Shown in pieces: positions 1 through 12,870 of a stretch of DNA of 47,069 nucleotides. Each line of letters starts with the position of its first letter. Position 1 is the first letter of the stretch. Source of the stretch: Branchiostoma floridae (lineage: Eukaryota > Chordata > Leptocardii > Amphioxiformes > Branchiostomatidae); NCBI RefSeq assembly GCF_000003815.2, contig NC_049995.1, positions 9,413,890-9,460,958 on the forward strand. The letters run 5' to 3'. The translations under genes and the position numbers were made by a program. Under the pieces are notes generated by a model. That model was not told the DNA's origin and searched no databases. It saw nothing but the letters and a program-made list of their open reading frames with translations.

Positions 1-807
1 GTTAAGGAGATAAGCCCAACAGTGATCTTATCATGACCATCTTGGTATGTGTTTGTCTGACTCAGGTCAATGCCTGAGGGTCAGTCCAATTGTCAAACGT
101 TGAAGGGGTGACTGAAATATATGAATTTTTCCAAATCCAAAATACGAGGGTGTAAGAGCGTGTCAACTATGTAGAAGACAAAACTTCAAACGGAAAAGGT
201 AGGGAGTGTAGAAACAAGTGTCCGGGCTGTTTTCTTCTAGATTTGCAAGGAGGAAATAGAGAAGAACAAACATCTAGTTGGTTACGTGTTGTTGCGTAAT
301 ACGTATGGTAAATCATGCATGACTTCCATTCACAATGAAGATAAATGTAGAGACTAAATTGCAATCTTTAACATAAATGTTTCCACTTCATCTGGCAGTT
401 AACAATGTGGGTGGTTGCGTAACGTAGAAGAGTATTGTACGTGGCCAAACGTGATCTTTTGTTGTAAAGGATCTCAGAGGTCGTTGACCATAATTACCTG
501 GTACAATCAAGTGGGGTAAGTCAGTGAATCAAGGACAAGAACAGGGTGGGGGGCGTTTCATTTGGATAAACCAAGGGACGTTATATAACGTTATATTACG
601 TCATTGGATAGACCTAGACAACTTTGTTGTAAGAGGTCGTTGACGCAAGGCTACGCGGGTCACGGGTTCCTCACTGGACTTCCAGTGACGAACATAACGT
701 TACATTCAAAATAAATGGCGTTTAAAATTTTAAAAAAATCAACTTATCCGCCCATATTTGGCCAAATCCCTTTCTTTTTCATCCAGCTGACACGTCTGCT
801 TGGAGAC
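1..807. other. Intergenic, no gene recognised
   Basis: AT-rich DNA with short low-complexity motifs such as repeated ACGTTATA near 580-600. No frame, splice pattern or repeat arm that I can support. Confidence 0.4.
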
Positions 808-1062
808 TAAAGGTGATATCTCACTGCACTTGCGTCAAGCTTGAGTTACTACAGGGATATATCGTTCACTGCGTCACTATATATTTTGTTATTTTCTCCG
901 ATTCTTTTTATAATTTAGATATTGCGTAATCGTATTACAAAGAAGACGACAAAATACACAAAAAGCAAGAAAATTCGTTCTTTATCTTTGAAAAATTTTG
1001 AGTATCTTTCGAACCCCGCAGTGACGCAAGCTTGACGCAATTGCAGTGAGCTATCACCTTTA
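808..1062. repeat. Foldback MITE-like element, TAAAGGTGATA ends
   Basis: The left end (TAAAGGTGATATCTCACTGC) is matched by the inverse of the right end (TATCACCTTTA at 1052-1062). The arms stay complementary for about 35 bases with two mismatches, through the block TTGCGTCAAGCTTG. The centre is AT-rich with no coding capacity. This is the layout of a non-autonomous DNA transposon. The target duplication is unclear. Confidence 0.7.
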
Positions 1063-1946
1063 CTTGTTCAAAGACTGACGATATAAATCAAATAGAGCGT
1101 CAATGCCTGACATTGTTGTTTTGAACATACCAGTATAGGGCGTTGCCGACTAACCAAGTCACGCGCACATCATATGTGACCCCAGACGACACCTTTGCTC
1201 ATGTATGACCGCTTATCAATAGGGGTGAACGTCCGTACAGACCGAACCTTGGGATATGCATGCTGTACTGGCAATGCCTGTTCTATTATATGGACGACAT
1301 CCTTGGAAACAGCAAAAATTGTGCGAGCGTGCAAAGATAATCTGATGTTGGGCAAAAAAAAACACAAGTTGCCTTCATAATGAAATCTAGGTGACCAGGA
1401 AGCTTTTACGAATGAATAATACTCTTTGTGCAAAAACGGTAATTTTAAGATCTAGATAAATAAATACTATTCCCATTAGGAGAAGAGGCATTGTATGACT
1501 TTATTTGCCACTATATTTTTGCTAATTCTGCGGCTTACTGATTGTTCGATTTGCAGTGCTCTATGGTTGCATTTTTCAAATGGACGAAACGTAATGCGCG
1601 AACGGATTTCTTCCATATGATGCCATATCTCAACTGTGTGTGTGTGCACGTGTGTGTACTATGTGTATGTGGTGTGTGTGTGTTTGTGTGCCTTTGTGTG
1701 GGCGAGCGCGAGTTTGCAAGTTCGATAATGGGTAATCCAATTGTGTTGTAGCAACACCATAGAAGAATTTTTTTATGTGGGTCTTTTGCCGCCTTTTCAA
1801 ATGTACATAGCCAAGACTATTACCGTTCTCTTATTACCTCAATTTTTTTTCCGTTTTTCTTCTTTTCGTCTGAGTTCAATTCAAGTCAATTTTTCTACAG
1901 GGAATCCGCAAAACAAGCCAGAACGATGACGTCGGCTTTCAGGTAA
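1063..1946. other. Intergenic with a TG microsatellite at 1634-1701
   Basis: No supported gene. An impure (TG)n tract lies at 1634-1701. A splice-like segment at 1901-1942 (CTACAG before it, GTAAAG after it) abuts a foldback repeat and is not accepted as an exon. Confidence 0.4.
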
Positions 1947-2188
1947 AGCTAGTTCACCTTTATCCATGGGATAACCTGTATCCGTTGTTTAAAAAAAAAA
2001 AAAACGGGGTATTTGGGGATATCAAGTCGGTGTACGTTGCAGTAGTATTTTGAAAAAAAAATGCAACATTTTGAGACGATTGCAATCATTTTGAAACCAC
2101 CGTCCGTTGACTTGATATCCCTAAATACCCTGTGTTTTAAAACAACGGATATAGGTTACCCCGCGGATATGTGTTACTAGCGGTAGCT
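1947..2188. repeat. Foldback MITE-like element with CACCTTTATCC / CGTTGTTTT arms
   Basis: The left arm holds CACCTTTATCC, GGGATAACCTGTATCCG and GATATCAAGTC in order. The right arm holds their inverse complements in reverse order (GACTTGATATCC, CGGATATAGGTTACCCC, AGCTACC end). The arms are about 90 bases with an A-rich interruption in the left. A shorter relative of the left arm occurs at 36287-36330, so this is a dispersed family. Confidence 0.65.
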
Positions 2189-4569
2189 CTCCAATTAAGT
2201 TCTGTCAGACTTTGCGCAATACGAGTCACGCCATGCTTGCAAAGTAAAGAACCGCCGGGCCATAATAAACAAAGCTAGATTACGGGCTAGATTAGGGGTA
2301 TTTTTAACCAGATAGAATGTTGTTATCCTCACCCCCTACGGCCTCACGCCTACATAAGCAAACTAATTATACGTCACTCATGATATCAAGATTTGCTGTA
2401 CTTTGATTCAAACGCGGTTATTGTAAAGATAGCATGTAACCTTTACCTATGATACGAGTTCCGGTCGAATGTTTGCTGACGACTTCAAAACCCATTATCC
2501 CCAAGAAAGAAGGGACCTTTTATTCTACAAGGTGCTTTTTATCTTAATCGTTTGGCACTTAAGGTTGGAGTATTTTTGTCTTGCAAAGCGCCCGTGGTGT
2601 AAAGTTAAAGTTCGCGTGTCCAGACAACACGTGGCATCGGCGTCCTTGAAAGACGGACTATGTTTACTCTCGTTTACGTCATAGGATAGCGAGCAAACAT
2701 GCTCGCCTTTCGGGAAGTCTTTTGAAAACATTTCAGCGCGAATTGTCTGTAGTCCTGGATTTCACGTTTACACAGCACATTTTTTGCGAGGAAATCTGTG
2801 CGAAAACCAGTGGAAAGATTCCGATTTCACTCCATATAAACTACACCCTATCGGGTGTAACGTTATAACTGGTACCTGACAATATAATAGAATATCTTGC
2901 TGGTGTTTTGAATTGAAGCATATAACGTTACATACGGACGTAGCGTTGCACGGGTTTCTGCTGGCGTTACGTACGTTGACATTTATGTTCATGTATGTTC
3001 ATGTAAGCATGTGTCTGTTTTTGCCATTTTATGCACATTTAAAATGAAAAGCTGTCAAAAAAATAGATGGATTTCAGGTGGGATAGAGTCTAATGTGTCT
3101 ATCGGATAGACTAAACATAAATTTAATGAAAAGGTGTTTGCAAATTTATGACATGTGCAGAGACCACAGTTTACAAACGGTGTCATTTGAGCATTTTTCA
3201 AGTCTTTGAAATCGTTTGCTACCTTGAAAGACAAGCATTTTTCATTTCACTATCTGACGCAAGATCGGTTGAGCTAAAAAAAATCGTCTACGAACACCTT
3301 TAGCCCTAGCACAGCTGTTTTCCATCCCCGGCCGGTGATGTCAAATTCTTTCATTGAGTCAGTGGTACGCATCGTTTGGAAATGACGTCACACCGCAACC
3401 CAGGAGTCGGGGCACGCGGGATCGAAACGTGGCCGCCAAATCAGAACCAGACCAGGAGGTCACGAACTCCCGGGGAGCCAAGGGTACCTACAAGCCAACT
3501 GGCGCCTGTTTTTACTTCCCTCAACATCTGGGAAAGATTAGGGCATCTCTAAATATAGCCAGCGACAGACTGCGTCTGAAAATAGCGCGCTGTGTTTGGT
3601 GCCCAAGGTGAAGTTGAAATTCTTGGGCCAACAGTGTTTTAAGGTTCGGGGGCTGCTTGAACGGTTTGCGTCAGCCTTGGGGATAGTTTTACGGTCTGTT
3701 TGGCCTGTATGAACCCCCACGGAAGTTTCAGTTGGGTGGAGGCGTCACTCACTCAGGGCAGGGTCAATGGAGAAAGGAGGCTATAAATAGACCTGTCGAG
3801 ATGACGCGCCCTGATTGGCTAGACGATACCAAGTTATGAATGGGGGTGCGTAGCAGCATAACTTAGAGATGGCGTCATAGAAAGCATTGTTGTCAGCCAA
3901 AACGATATCGTAATTCCGAATTGTCTAACTAAGTATCCACTACACAATAAATCAGATATGCCATTGTCTCAACATCTAAGAAAATATTTTTAATCCTTAA
4001 ATCTCAAGCCCATTTGTTGAAAAAGAAAGAATTATTTTTCAATAACAATATTAATCGCAATAATGTCACCCGAACTCAGTTTGTACGTGTGATCTATTCA
4101 TTTTCATATTGCCTCAAAGAAAAAAACAACAAAAACAATCCAAATATGTGATTAAAATTATTAGAGATCTAGATATTGAGTTGTTGCCTTTGTTTCAAGT
4201 AAGGGTTGCCTTTAGTTCTATCTAATCAATGTTTTCTTATTAGAAGAAAAACTGGAACGGACTTTTGCCGACGTGCATTGGGTTGGAAAGAGGAAGCAGT
4301 GACACTTCTACTTTCACTTATTCAGAAATAAACGTGTCTGAAAGTATAAGTAACTCGAACACTGGGAAAACACCCCCGCATATTTAAAACTGTTCATAAA
4401 TGATCATAAACATCGGTTTATTCTAATTTCTGCTTCATCCATACCTCCTTCATTCAGTTTCTTACATATATTTGTGTCAGTTTGGTTAGCTTTCTCTATT
4501 TTTGTATATTTTTAGGGTGAGAAAGGTGGTAAATTGTAATTTTGAAAGTCTTTTGTGTTGTTTTGTTAG
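2189..4569. other. Intergenic, no firm gene; promoter-like patch near 3780
   Basis: A moderately GC-rich stretch (3340-3850) contains TATAAATA at 3782-3789 and an inverted CCAAT box (GATTGG) about 30 bases after it. A 5' exon could start here, but I cannot trace a coding exon or a convincing donor. The remainder is AT-rich with nothing recognisable. Confidence 0.35.
3782..3789 (+). promoter_or_regulatory. Possible TATA box
   Basis: TATAAATA follows a GC-richer segment, but no downstream exon could be linked to it. Such a motif can arise by chance in AT-rich DNA, so this is a weak call. Confidence 0.2.
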
Positions 4570-5235
4570 TGTAGACCGCCCCTACGGGAAGAGTCCATTC
4601 CAGTCTCCCCCTCCACCCCCGTCCCATGATTCAGTAGTGTAGATGGCGGGACTCGCCAGCTCGACCGCCTCAGCGCCTGAAGTGTCGTAACGGCTCGGGC
4701 CTTCCTTCGCCGTGTCACCGCCAGGACTGNNNNNNNNNNNNNNNNNNNNNNNNNNNNNNNNNNNNNNNNNNNNNNNNNNNNNNNNNNNNNNNNNNNNNNN
4801 NNNNNNNNNNNNNNNNNNNNNNNNNNNNNNNNNNNNNNNNNNNNNNNNNNNNNNNNNNNNNNNNNNNNNNNNNNNNNNNNNNNNNNNNNNNNNNNNNNNN
4901 NNNNNNNNNNNNNNNNNNNNNNNNNNNNNNNNNNNNNNNNNNNNNNNNNNNNNNNNNNNNNNNNNNNNNNNNNNNNNNNNNNNNNNNNNNNNNNNNNNNN
5001 NNNNNNNNNNNNNNNNNNNNNNNNNNNNNNNNNNNNNNNNNNNNNNNNNNNNNNNNNNNNNNNNNNNNNNNNNNNNNNNNNNNNNNNNNNNNNNNNNNNN
5101 NNNNNNNNNNNNNNNNNNNNNACAGTTAGCAACCCGGAACGATCGACATTCTTGGTTGGTGTGTGTACCGGAAAGAAAGGACCCTCTTGTCTTAGTTACG
5201 TCATGCATAGTCTTGTTTTGTCTCTGTTATTTTTA
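4570..5235. other. GC/CpG-rich segment split by a 392-base assembly gap
   Basis: Bases 4570-4729 are CpG-rich (TACGGG, GGCGGG, CTCGCC, GACCGCC, GTAACGGCTCGGG). The CpG-rich sequence resumes after the run of N (4730-5121). Gaps often fall in GC-rich first exons. With the motif cluster at 5417-5452 this is a reasonable candidate for the 5' end of a transcript. Frames spanning the N run have no meaning. Confidence 0.4.
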
Positions 5236-5416
5236 GGACGCGAATCAGTTTTCATTGTCTTTAAGAAAAAGGAACGGAAATTAAGGTGTAAGGACTACAA
5301 AAAGGCTTAAAAGGGCGTTGTTTTGGGGTGTTTTTGGTGCGGTTTCGCCGACCCAAACTGTAGTATTTACATAGGACTGGAATTCTTTACCCTGCCGTTT
5401 ATGTCAAGTTGTAGGG

Positions 5417-5452
5417 TGACGTCATCACGTGAGCGAACCGGAAGTGATGTCA
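5417..5452 (+). promoter_or_regulatory. Cluster of CRE, E-box and ETS motifs (candidate core promoter)
   Basis: Within 36 bases there are a consensus CRE TGACGTCA (5417-5424), a palindromic E-box TCACGTGA (5425-5432), an ETS/GABP-type ACCGGAAGT (5437-5445) and a second CRE-like TGATGTCA (5445-5452). Such clusters are typical of TATA-less housekeeping promoters. The nearest plus-strand gene is the BTB gene about 19 kb downstream, whose coding exon follows an acceptor and so needs an upstream first exon. The link is an inference. Confidence 0.4.
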
Positions 5453-6818
5453 TGATGTCTACACCGTTTAGTGTAAGGCCATATCAACAAAAACCTCTTA
5501 AGATAGCCCTTAATTCTACGATATCAGGTCTGAAACCATTCCAAAAAATCAAAGAAAATATAAGAAATATTTGAGGCATTTGTATTTGTTGAGTTACACT
5601 ACCATTTCTTGTTGTAACTGGAAAAGACATTTTTTTTTCATTCTCATGAATAATGTATTTTGCATAATTTATGTCCACAACAGGCGCATATCAATGTTTA
5701 CAAGGTATGAAGTCATCGTACGGCAGTGGCAATGTCCTGTGTATGATTGTGTAACATCCTGATATTTATTACGTGTTATTTTTTGAGTCGTTGTTTATTT
5801 TCATTTATATTTTACACGGTAGTACAAATATTTTGGTGAATTGAAAGGTATCCTTTCTACGTTTGAAAATTGAAGCAATTTTTTACCTGAAGTATATATC
5901 TTAATATTCCCATTGTCTCAAAAAAGTTTCAATTTCATAAGCTGATACATAAGTTATAGACAACGATACAAAATTATTGTTGACGACTCGGCAGATGGAC
6001 ATGACGGGCAGAAGAAGAAGAATTTTAAAAACCTTTATTTTTTAGTGTATCATGACATCATTTACTAGTAGTGGAATATTTTCCAACTTTTTAATTTAGA
6101 AAAATGTACGTTTTGTAAGTTACTTGGTAGTGGACTACAATACAACTTGGTATTGTAGATTTTACATTAAATGCTTAAAGTAGTTTGAGACTTTGATTGT
6201 AGTGTATTTACTAATTTAGATCATAGACTGATAGAGTGTTTTGCAGTATCTTCCAATAACAAATAAGTACTGTCTGAAAAGCCTGTTCCATAGGGTAGTC
6301 CAACCCTATTGTTTGTGTTATCACCTTGGGCCAGGTATTCAAATCCTTATCAGTTCATTGCCCTTCCTTTACCAGTCCCTACTGTAAATGTCGAAATGTT
6401 TGTGGTGTTTCAATGGTTGCCTTTTCAATTTCGTGTTGGCTACCGACAGCTACGTAGTCACCAAAGTGAACACATGTTCCGATCTTCCATAGTTTTAACT
6501 GATGTTTGAAATCGAATAGTGCGAGCGCACAAATGCCTGAAATGTGGGATTTTAACTGCACTGCAACATAAAAAGAGTTTACGGTAATATTGCCAAGGAG
6601 GTAAATGTACATGCAGGTCTGTCTTTCTCTATTTTGGATGTTTAAAACTGTGTACAAACTGACTAAATGTTGCGTTTTAGCCGGTTCGATTTTATCGTCA
6701 GTGGCTAGGATCAAGCTTGTGATTCATAATCATACTCTTAACAGTTGCTTCATTGTATTGATGTTGTTCAACAAGGTGTAGAAATAAACAGTTGTCTTGT
6801 TTCTAGGTTGCCATGAAA
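5453..6818. other. Non-coding, nothing recognised
   Basis: AT-rich DNA without recognisable exon, repeat arm or RNA. If the BTB gene starts near 5.4 kb this is intron. Confidence 0.4.
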
Positions 6819-7082
6819 TGTGGAGGCCAATTAGTCAGGGAAAAAACAGTTCGGTTTATCCGTTTTTTTTTTAGTTTTCAAAGTTTGCTGTGGGTTAGAG
6901 AGAATTACTGACAGATTGAAAATTTGTAAAATTATTTGAAAAAGCAGAATTGTGGAGGCCAATCAGTAGGAAAAAACATTTCAGTTTATCCAGCTTTCTT
7001 AGTTAAAATCTGTATAAAGTTTGCGGTTGGTTAGAAAGAATTATTCACAGATAAAAAATCTGTAAAATTGTTTGAAAAAACA
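6819..7082. repeat. Two diverged tandem copies of a 132-base unit
   Basis: Both units begin TGTGGAGGCCAAT, at 6819 and 6951. They share ordered blocks GGAAAAAACA, GTTTATCC, AAGTTTGC and TGTAAAATT. The divergence implies an old local duplication. No coding frame is conserved between them. Confidence 0.7.
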
Positions 7083-10073
7083 ACCAAAAGAAAGTTGAGT
7101 CCTTGTCCTGAAATAATCTTGTCATGTGTGACCTGACTTGCCTGGTAAACGTGCAGACAAACATCCGCCTTATTTATGTTTATTCCTAGGGTTTAGGCTG
7201 TTGTTCTGCGAATCGGGGTATGGATATGTTTTGATGTTGCTTTTCTCAGAAACGCCTCTGTCGTGCCTTAGGGTTAACGTTCGAGGGAACGAAAAGCTAT
7301 TTGCTTTTCACTTGTTGTTGGGTTTCATTGACGATTGCTTTCATGCAGGAATTCTTTTGAACAGGGCCACTACAGCCTCAATGATATACTATACTATAGG
7401 CACATAGTCTTTTAATTTTAGCGAATGCCCACAAATGCCCACTCTAGAGAAGTCCGCGCTGCACGAATCTCATATTTTTTGCTTGGAATATGTCCAGTTG
7501 GAGGGACTTATTATCCCTATGAAAAATTCTCCTTCATTTTATGTCTAAACTATTTAATATTATTATTTATTATCTCTTGGTAGAAGCTGTGAAAAGAATT
7601 CTAGAAAAATATTTTTGAAATATACGTTGATAACATTTGACTTTTGATGGTCAAGAGGGAATTGTGACATTTTTGTCTACTGTAAATTTGATTTTAAAAA
7701 TAAAATGCTGAATGAAACAGGATTTATGGTGCTTTTATTTTTGCAGCGGTTAATTTTGTTGATCCAATGTGAATTTGTGATGCCATAAAATTTAATACAG
7801 ACTTGTTTCAAGTGCAAACTCATCAAATTAGAGGAAAAACTATAGATGTTTTCCATAATAACTGCATTGAAATAAAACTACTGCAAAAGTAGATAAATTT
7901 ACAGTATCCTTTTAAAAAGAAAATTCCATCCAGGAATGGAAGGACGGACCCTGGAGACAGAGAGCCCAGATTCCAAGGATGATTAACTTTATAAAACCTG
8001 ATAGAGAAGAATGAAAAACATTTTTCTAGCATCACTGATAATACGAAACAAGCTTCAAACTGTTACAAGTAGTTGCATTGGTACTTTTGTGTACATTTGT
8101 ACTAATGAAATAATCTTTTGATTGTCTATTATTATGTAACATTAGGATAATATTGAAAGTGGATTTGCCTACCATTTCTTTCAATCATAGTGAGATTGAC
8201 ACTAAAGAATTGCATACCAATTTTAAGGGAGGAATGTTACAACATCATTGCACTATACGAACTGTGATGTTTCAAACCAGTGTACCGTATGTTGTTGTTT
8301 AGAAGAACAGAAGGGTCTATTTTGAGATGGTTTCAGAAACTCGGCAGACCTTGTGTAGCTTACTTTGTTCGGTCCACAAACACTAGAAATATGAATATGA
8401 ATTTTTATAATGATGCAAATGTACATGTCATTCACATGAAGGTTTAATGTTGTCTCTAGAATATTTTCAATTTTGAAGCCAAAATGTCACATAATCCACC
8501 TTTAAAGAGTTATTTTTAAAATACACAGACAGTCAAGTTCATGATACGTATTTCAGACTTAATATCAAAAGCCTAACAGCATGTGGCAAGTTAGGCTTTC
8601 ATATAGCTACCAGAATAGATCAGAGTTTGTCTAGCATCAATACACAAGTCACATCTCAATGCATATCTACTTGTATTCTTGTCACACACGTCCACGTTGC
8701 AAGGGCCTTTCTACAGACATTACAACCGTCTCTCCTGGAGCTTCAAATCTCTCAGTCGCATTCATGAGCAATCTAAAAATACTTCCTATCCCAACCTGTG
8801 GCTTATTACGGAGTTATATATAGCGCGGAGTCGGTATATTTGGCCGCCATTAAGGATAGATCTTTGCGTGAGTGGCGCCCAGAAGAATCCGTTTAAATCA
8901 TGACTTGCCGGAGCAAGTCCAAGGTCAAAGTAGAACGACCTTGGGCACGTTTCGGATTTGGCTCTAAATATAGATCGATGATGTATGTAATTGTTAGCAG
9001 GCAGGTTTGGGTTCTGGGAATGATTTGGTTGTATACACCGATGACCTATTGTAGAATTCTTGGCTCTTTTCGCTGATGATTCTTGACAGAGTTTATTCAG
9101 GCCACATACCGAGCACATGTTGGTTTAACAGTATTTAGATATAGACATCAAGTAGGAATGGGTGCATCTTTGCACTTTTGTGCTGTGCAACTAATTTTTG
9201 ACTGAAAACTCTGAACTTCATGACATGAAATTTTCTTAAGATTAACATGACAGATGAATATTAATTATAACGTATACCTCCCAAAGTATGAGCGGGACAG
9301 AAAAAAAGGAATTTAGTTGGAAACAGCTGGTGCTAGCTCTGACTAAAATACATTTTCACAGGTCTCCAATCCTTATACTTTTCCATAAAAGTTTCACTTC
9401 GACTTCAGCTGAAATCTCTCATTAGAAAAGTCACATGTGCGTTCATGTGCATGTAGAAATGGCAACCTTTCAAAGTGTGTATAGAGGCACATGTGCCTTG
9501 GGTATGTTATACAAGACTGTTCAATGGAAAAGTAATAAAAGGACTGCACATAACTGACCCCACAATAAACTCCAACCTATTTGTATCCGTAACAAGTTGC
9601 AGGAGTGCATTTAAGCTTACGTAAAGACCAATTAAAAAAGTCAGATGTGCTTATTTGCAAGTTGAAGTAGAAACTGCAACCCTTGTGTATAGATTTGCTG
9701 CTTTGCCCGCTTGTTATGTAAGATTGTTCAACTTGAATAGGATGCTAATGAACAGACTCTGTATGGCTCACGTAGCACAGATTGTTGCCTATTTTTAACC
9801 CAGACAAGCTATAACCTTGTCAGTTCAGTTCTATGATCATGCACTAACTTACGTGACTAAGACTAGAGAGGTTGTCACGGGACTTACAACCTTGGATATA
9901 GGAGAATTCTTTTTAAATACACAACCAGCAGGTGCAGCGTTATTGTTAGGAAAAACAAGAATCGAACCGCGCGTGGCCGGCTCACTCTCTCATGCAAATT
10001 CAGTTTTTCCGACAGGCGCATGCATATTTCAAGACCAGACTTTGGCATGTTTTTTACAGGTACAAAAGCATGA
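7083..10073. other. Non-coding, nothing recognised
   Basis: About 3 kb of AT-rich DNA. Short open frames exist on both strands but none shows domain motifs, splice support or codon bias. Confidence 0.4.
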
Positions 10074-10440
10074 TTAGGCCACACCAATTTAATTTCTTGG
10101 TTCACGGATTCGCTCGCTCCTATTTTTTGGAAAATAAAATAAAAATAAAAATTACCACTCAGCAAATTTTCACCATTAATGAAACCATTCACCAACTTTC
10201 TGGTGTAGCAAATTGGCCTTTATATTATAAGCTCCTTAAAGTGTGGGCACAGGTGCTGTTACTGTACAATAATAGTGTTTTTGTACTTTTTTTAAGCTGA
10301 AAACTTTTTTTCTTTATGTTTTGGATTAGCCGTTACCTTTACCCCAACCATTTTACAATTTTTATTTTTATTTCGCCCTCTCGCTCCATATTTTTTATGA
10401 AAAAATCCGTGAACCAAGAAATTAAATTGATGTGGCCTTA
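10074..10440. repeat. Foldback MITE-like element with AGGCCACA ends
   Basis: The left arm runs from AGGCCACACCAATTTAATTT through CTTGGTTCACGGATT. The right arm, ending TGTGGCCTTA at 10440, is its inverse complement, followed inward on both sides by an AAATAAAAATAAAAATT block. The middle of about 170 bases is unrelated. Terminal inverted repeats exceed 35 bases with one mismatch in the outer 30. A non-autonomous DNA transposon is the simplest reading. Confidence 0.75.
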
Positions 10441-12431
10441 CAGTAACATACAAAGACCTTTCACATATTACATAAACATCTATGATATATATACTACCAG
10501 GTGGTTGCCAAACTAGAATTCTCCAGAATTCTGGCTAAGGTTCCCAGAACTCTCCAGAATTCTCCAATTGGCTTTGCTCCTCATGGATCAGACATCTAAT
10601 TGCAATCTGCATATTAATTACCTTTTGATATCCATTTACTTGCAAATGTTAATTCATTTGGTGAGTCGATTTTCGAATGATTAAGGTTGGTCCAGAATTA
10701 AACTGGAACTTCAAAATTAACCCGGAGGTTGTTTTATGTCAGAAATTCCATCATAACTCAAAAAGCTGTGGACGGATCCTTATGATATTTGGTAGGTGAG
10801 TATGGTTCTGAAAAACTAAGGTCATGTTTGAAAATAGTCCTCCTAATCCTATCGGTTTTCTACAGTACTACAGCAGAACTTCCAGTTTTGATATGTTGTG
10901 TCGTGGACATGCTATGTGGACATTGATCGAATAACACAATTCTTTATACACACAACAAAGTGTTTTATTCGACCAACATTTTGGTGACCGTCATTTTACG
11001 GTCAGCTTCGCCCCCTGTTGCACCTCTTAGAAATTGCATCTCACGACGTCACGTAAAGTTGAGTGCCATTCAATATACCCTTCTCGTGTATATGCAAGCT
11101 GGTGCATGTATAAGCGCCCTACGACGTAACGGGTATACCAGCTTGGTAGGCATGGGAGGTAGTAGCAGCTGGTTATATACTTTTTTTATTACCTTCGCCA
11201 GAATGGCAAGGTTATATGTTTTGGGGAGCGTTTGTTCTGGACATACGGTGGTCATGATTTTTGAGTAGTAGATATCGATAACTCGTGGGACCGAGAGTAA
11301 GTGGTATAGGTTTGGGCACCCTATCGGCTTGTTTTGGAACTGCATTGAGCATTTTCGTTTTAAGATTTTGAAAAACTGTCTCTCCATAATGTCTGCTTGT
11401 TTTTATCATAAATTACAATGAAGTAAGGCTGTCTCTGAGACGGCTTCCCTTCCTCCGAACCTGAAATATACTTGTCTGATGAAAAAAAATGTCACCCCTC
11501 TAGAACTTAAGAAGAGACAGCAGAAGTTCATGACATCTTTTTTGTATGCTAAAATAAAATGACATACACAGATGACGTTAACAACAGCTATTAGGCTCCC
11601 CAAAACAATGGGTGGGTGGAAAAAAAAATCAAAGTTAACTCAATGTCAGCACTCTACACTAGTCACAGCTAACCTTTGCACATCCAGCTGCAGGCTACAT
11701 TTAGCATTGTTTAAAGCTATCTATTGAGACTTGTATGGATGTGAAGCCTACTTATTATGTATGCTACATAAAGGGAGCTTCATATATATATTTCTTATTC
11801 AGAACATGCTTGCAAGTTGTAGCTTTTTTATGTGCAGCCGTAAAGCAGCAAAAAGATCAAAGACTTTTGTGTGTGTTCGTGTATTTATAACTGCATGTTT
11901 GAACTCTGTTGGAAAGTTTTTTGTTCAGCTATGCGTTGCCATATTTTTAGAAACTGTGTATCTTTATATATCGTTTGAACGTTTGATTTGCTTCTTTCTT
12001 GTTGACTCCAGATATATCCTCTAGGGTTAGAGCCTGACTATCTAAAGATCTTTTACACTTTCTGATCTGTTTTAAAGTTTGTAGGATTTCTCCACCCCCT
12101 CACTTCATACTTGGACTTATAGTTCCACCTGTGCTCAAGGTCTATATGTAGCTAGTTTCTTAGAAATGAAAGTCAAAGTCGAAGGAATCCATCTAGAAGG
12201 ACAAACAATGCAAGGACAACTAGCTTAGATTTTTCATTTGGCATATTTTTTAACGTTAAATTACTATGAAGCCATTCAACAACTTTCCAGTACAGTAAAT
12301 TGGCTTGAGTGCCTTTATAATGTTCTTACAAATTGGGTACTTTTATCATTGCTTGAAAATTTTTGAAAGTTCGTTGTCAGCTCCTATTTTAGGTACCCAA
12401 AAATGAATATGCAGCCAGTATTTCTAGCCAT
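10441..12431. other. Non-coding; small repeats only
   Basis: Repeated CCAGAATTCT / CAGAACTCTCC motifs occur at 10515-10570. A stretch starting ACCTTCGCCAGAATGGCAAG (about 11190) resembles a dispersed repeat, but no second copy is present in the window. No gene is supported. Confidence 0.4.
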
Positions 12432-12628
12432 TACTGCAAATGCATTTAAGTTTGAGGATATTTAATTTTGCGGCTGCGGAAAAATAGAGTGTTCGCTGTG
12501 GTTCGTGGTAGCGCCACATATTGTAGTCACGTACTGAAATGGAAAAATGTTTGCGGTTGTTCTAAGTTCGCATTGAAGGGGCCACCAGGAAAATTGTGAA
12601 CACTGCAAAAATTTTAGCTTTTACAGTA
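12432..12628 (+). repeat. Diverged copy of the TACTGTAAATGC element
   Basis: It begins TACTGCAAATGCATTTAAG and ends TTTTACAGTA. The interior matches the clearer copies at 15501-15710 and 41466-41677 in order (TTTAATTT, GCGG, GGTGGTT-like and CGCG-rich blocks), but many CpG positions have decayed. It is the oldest-looking of the three copies. Confidence 0.7.
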
Positions 12629-12779
12629 TTGTGTTGTCTTGAATTCCTGACGTGTTAATGACAGCTTTGGTGACTGTAATAAACGGAATGATTATAGTGT
12701 TTAGTTCAGGTCAAGAGAGGTCATCTTACTTGGAATGTTGACCAGACAAGACAACTCATGGCAAATATGTTTGCACATG

Positions 12780-12870
12780 CAGGGCTCAAAATACTGGTGC
12801 AAGTAACATTGAAAGTTACCTGCACCAGACAAATTTTACCTGCACCACTCTGAATTTAGGAAGTATGGAT
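12780..12870 (+). mobile_element. Left-end fragment of a CAGGGCT hAT-like element
   Basis: It starts CAGGGCTCAAAATACTGGTGC, with the inner motif CTGGTGCA then CTGCACCA. The end resembles the intact element at 21987-22361 (CAGGGCTCGAAAT, GTGCACC). I find no matching right end downstream, so it is called a fragment. Confidence 0.4.

Noticed and set aside
1901-1942. A 42-base segment with acceptor and donor and an ATG giving MTSAFQ
   Set aside because: It abuts the foldback element at 1947 and cannot be joined in frame to any later exon.
3354-3611. An 85-codon frame in a GC-rich patch
   Set aside because: No domain, and no donor linking it to another exon; more likely non-coding promoter-type sequence.
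4566-5236. Frames of up to about 200 codons across the N gap
   Set aside because: Most of each frame is N, so there is no evidence of coding.
6819-7082. CRISPR-like array
   Set aside because: Only two long diverged tandem units; no short regularly spaced repeats anywhere in the window, and the DNA is eukaryotic.
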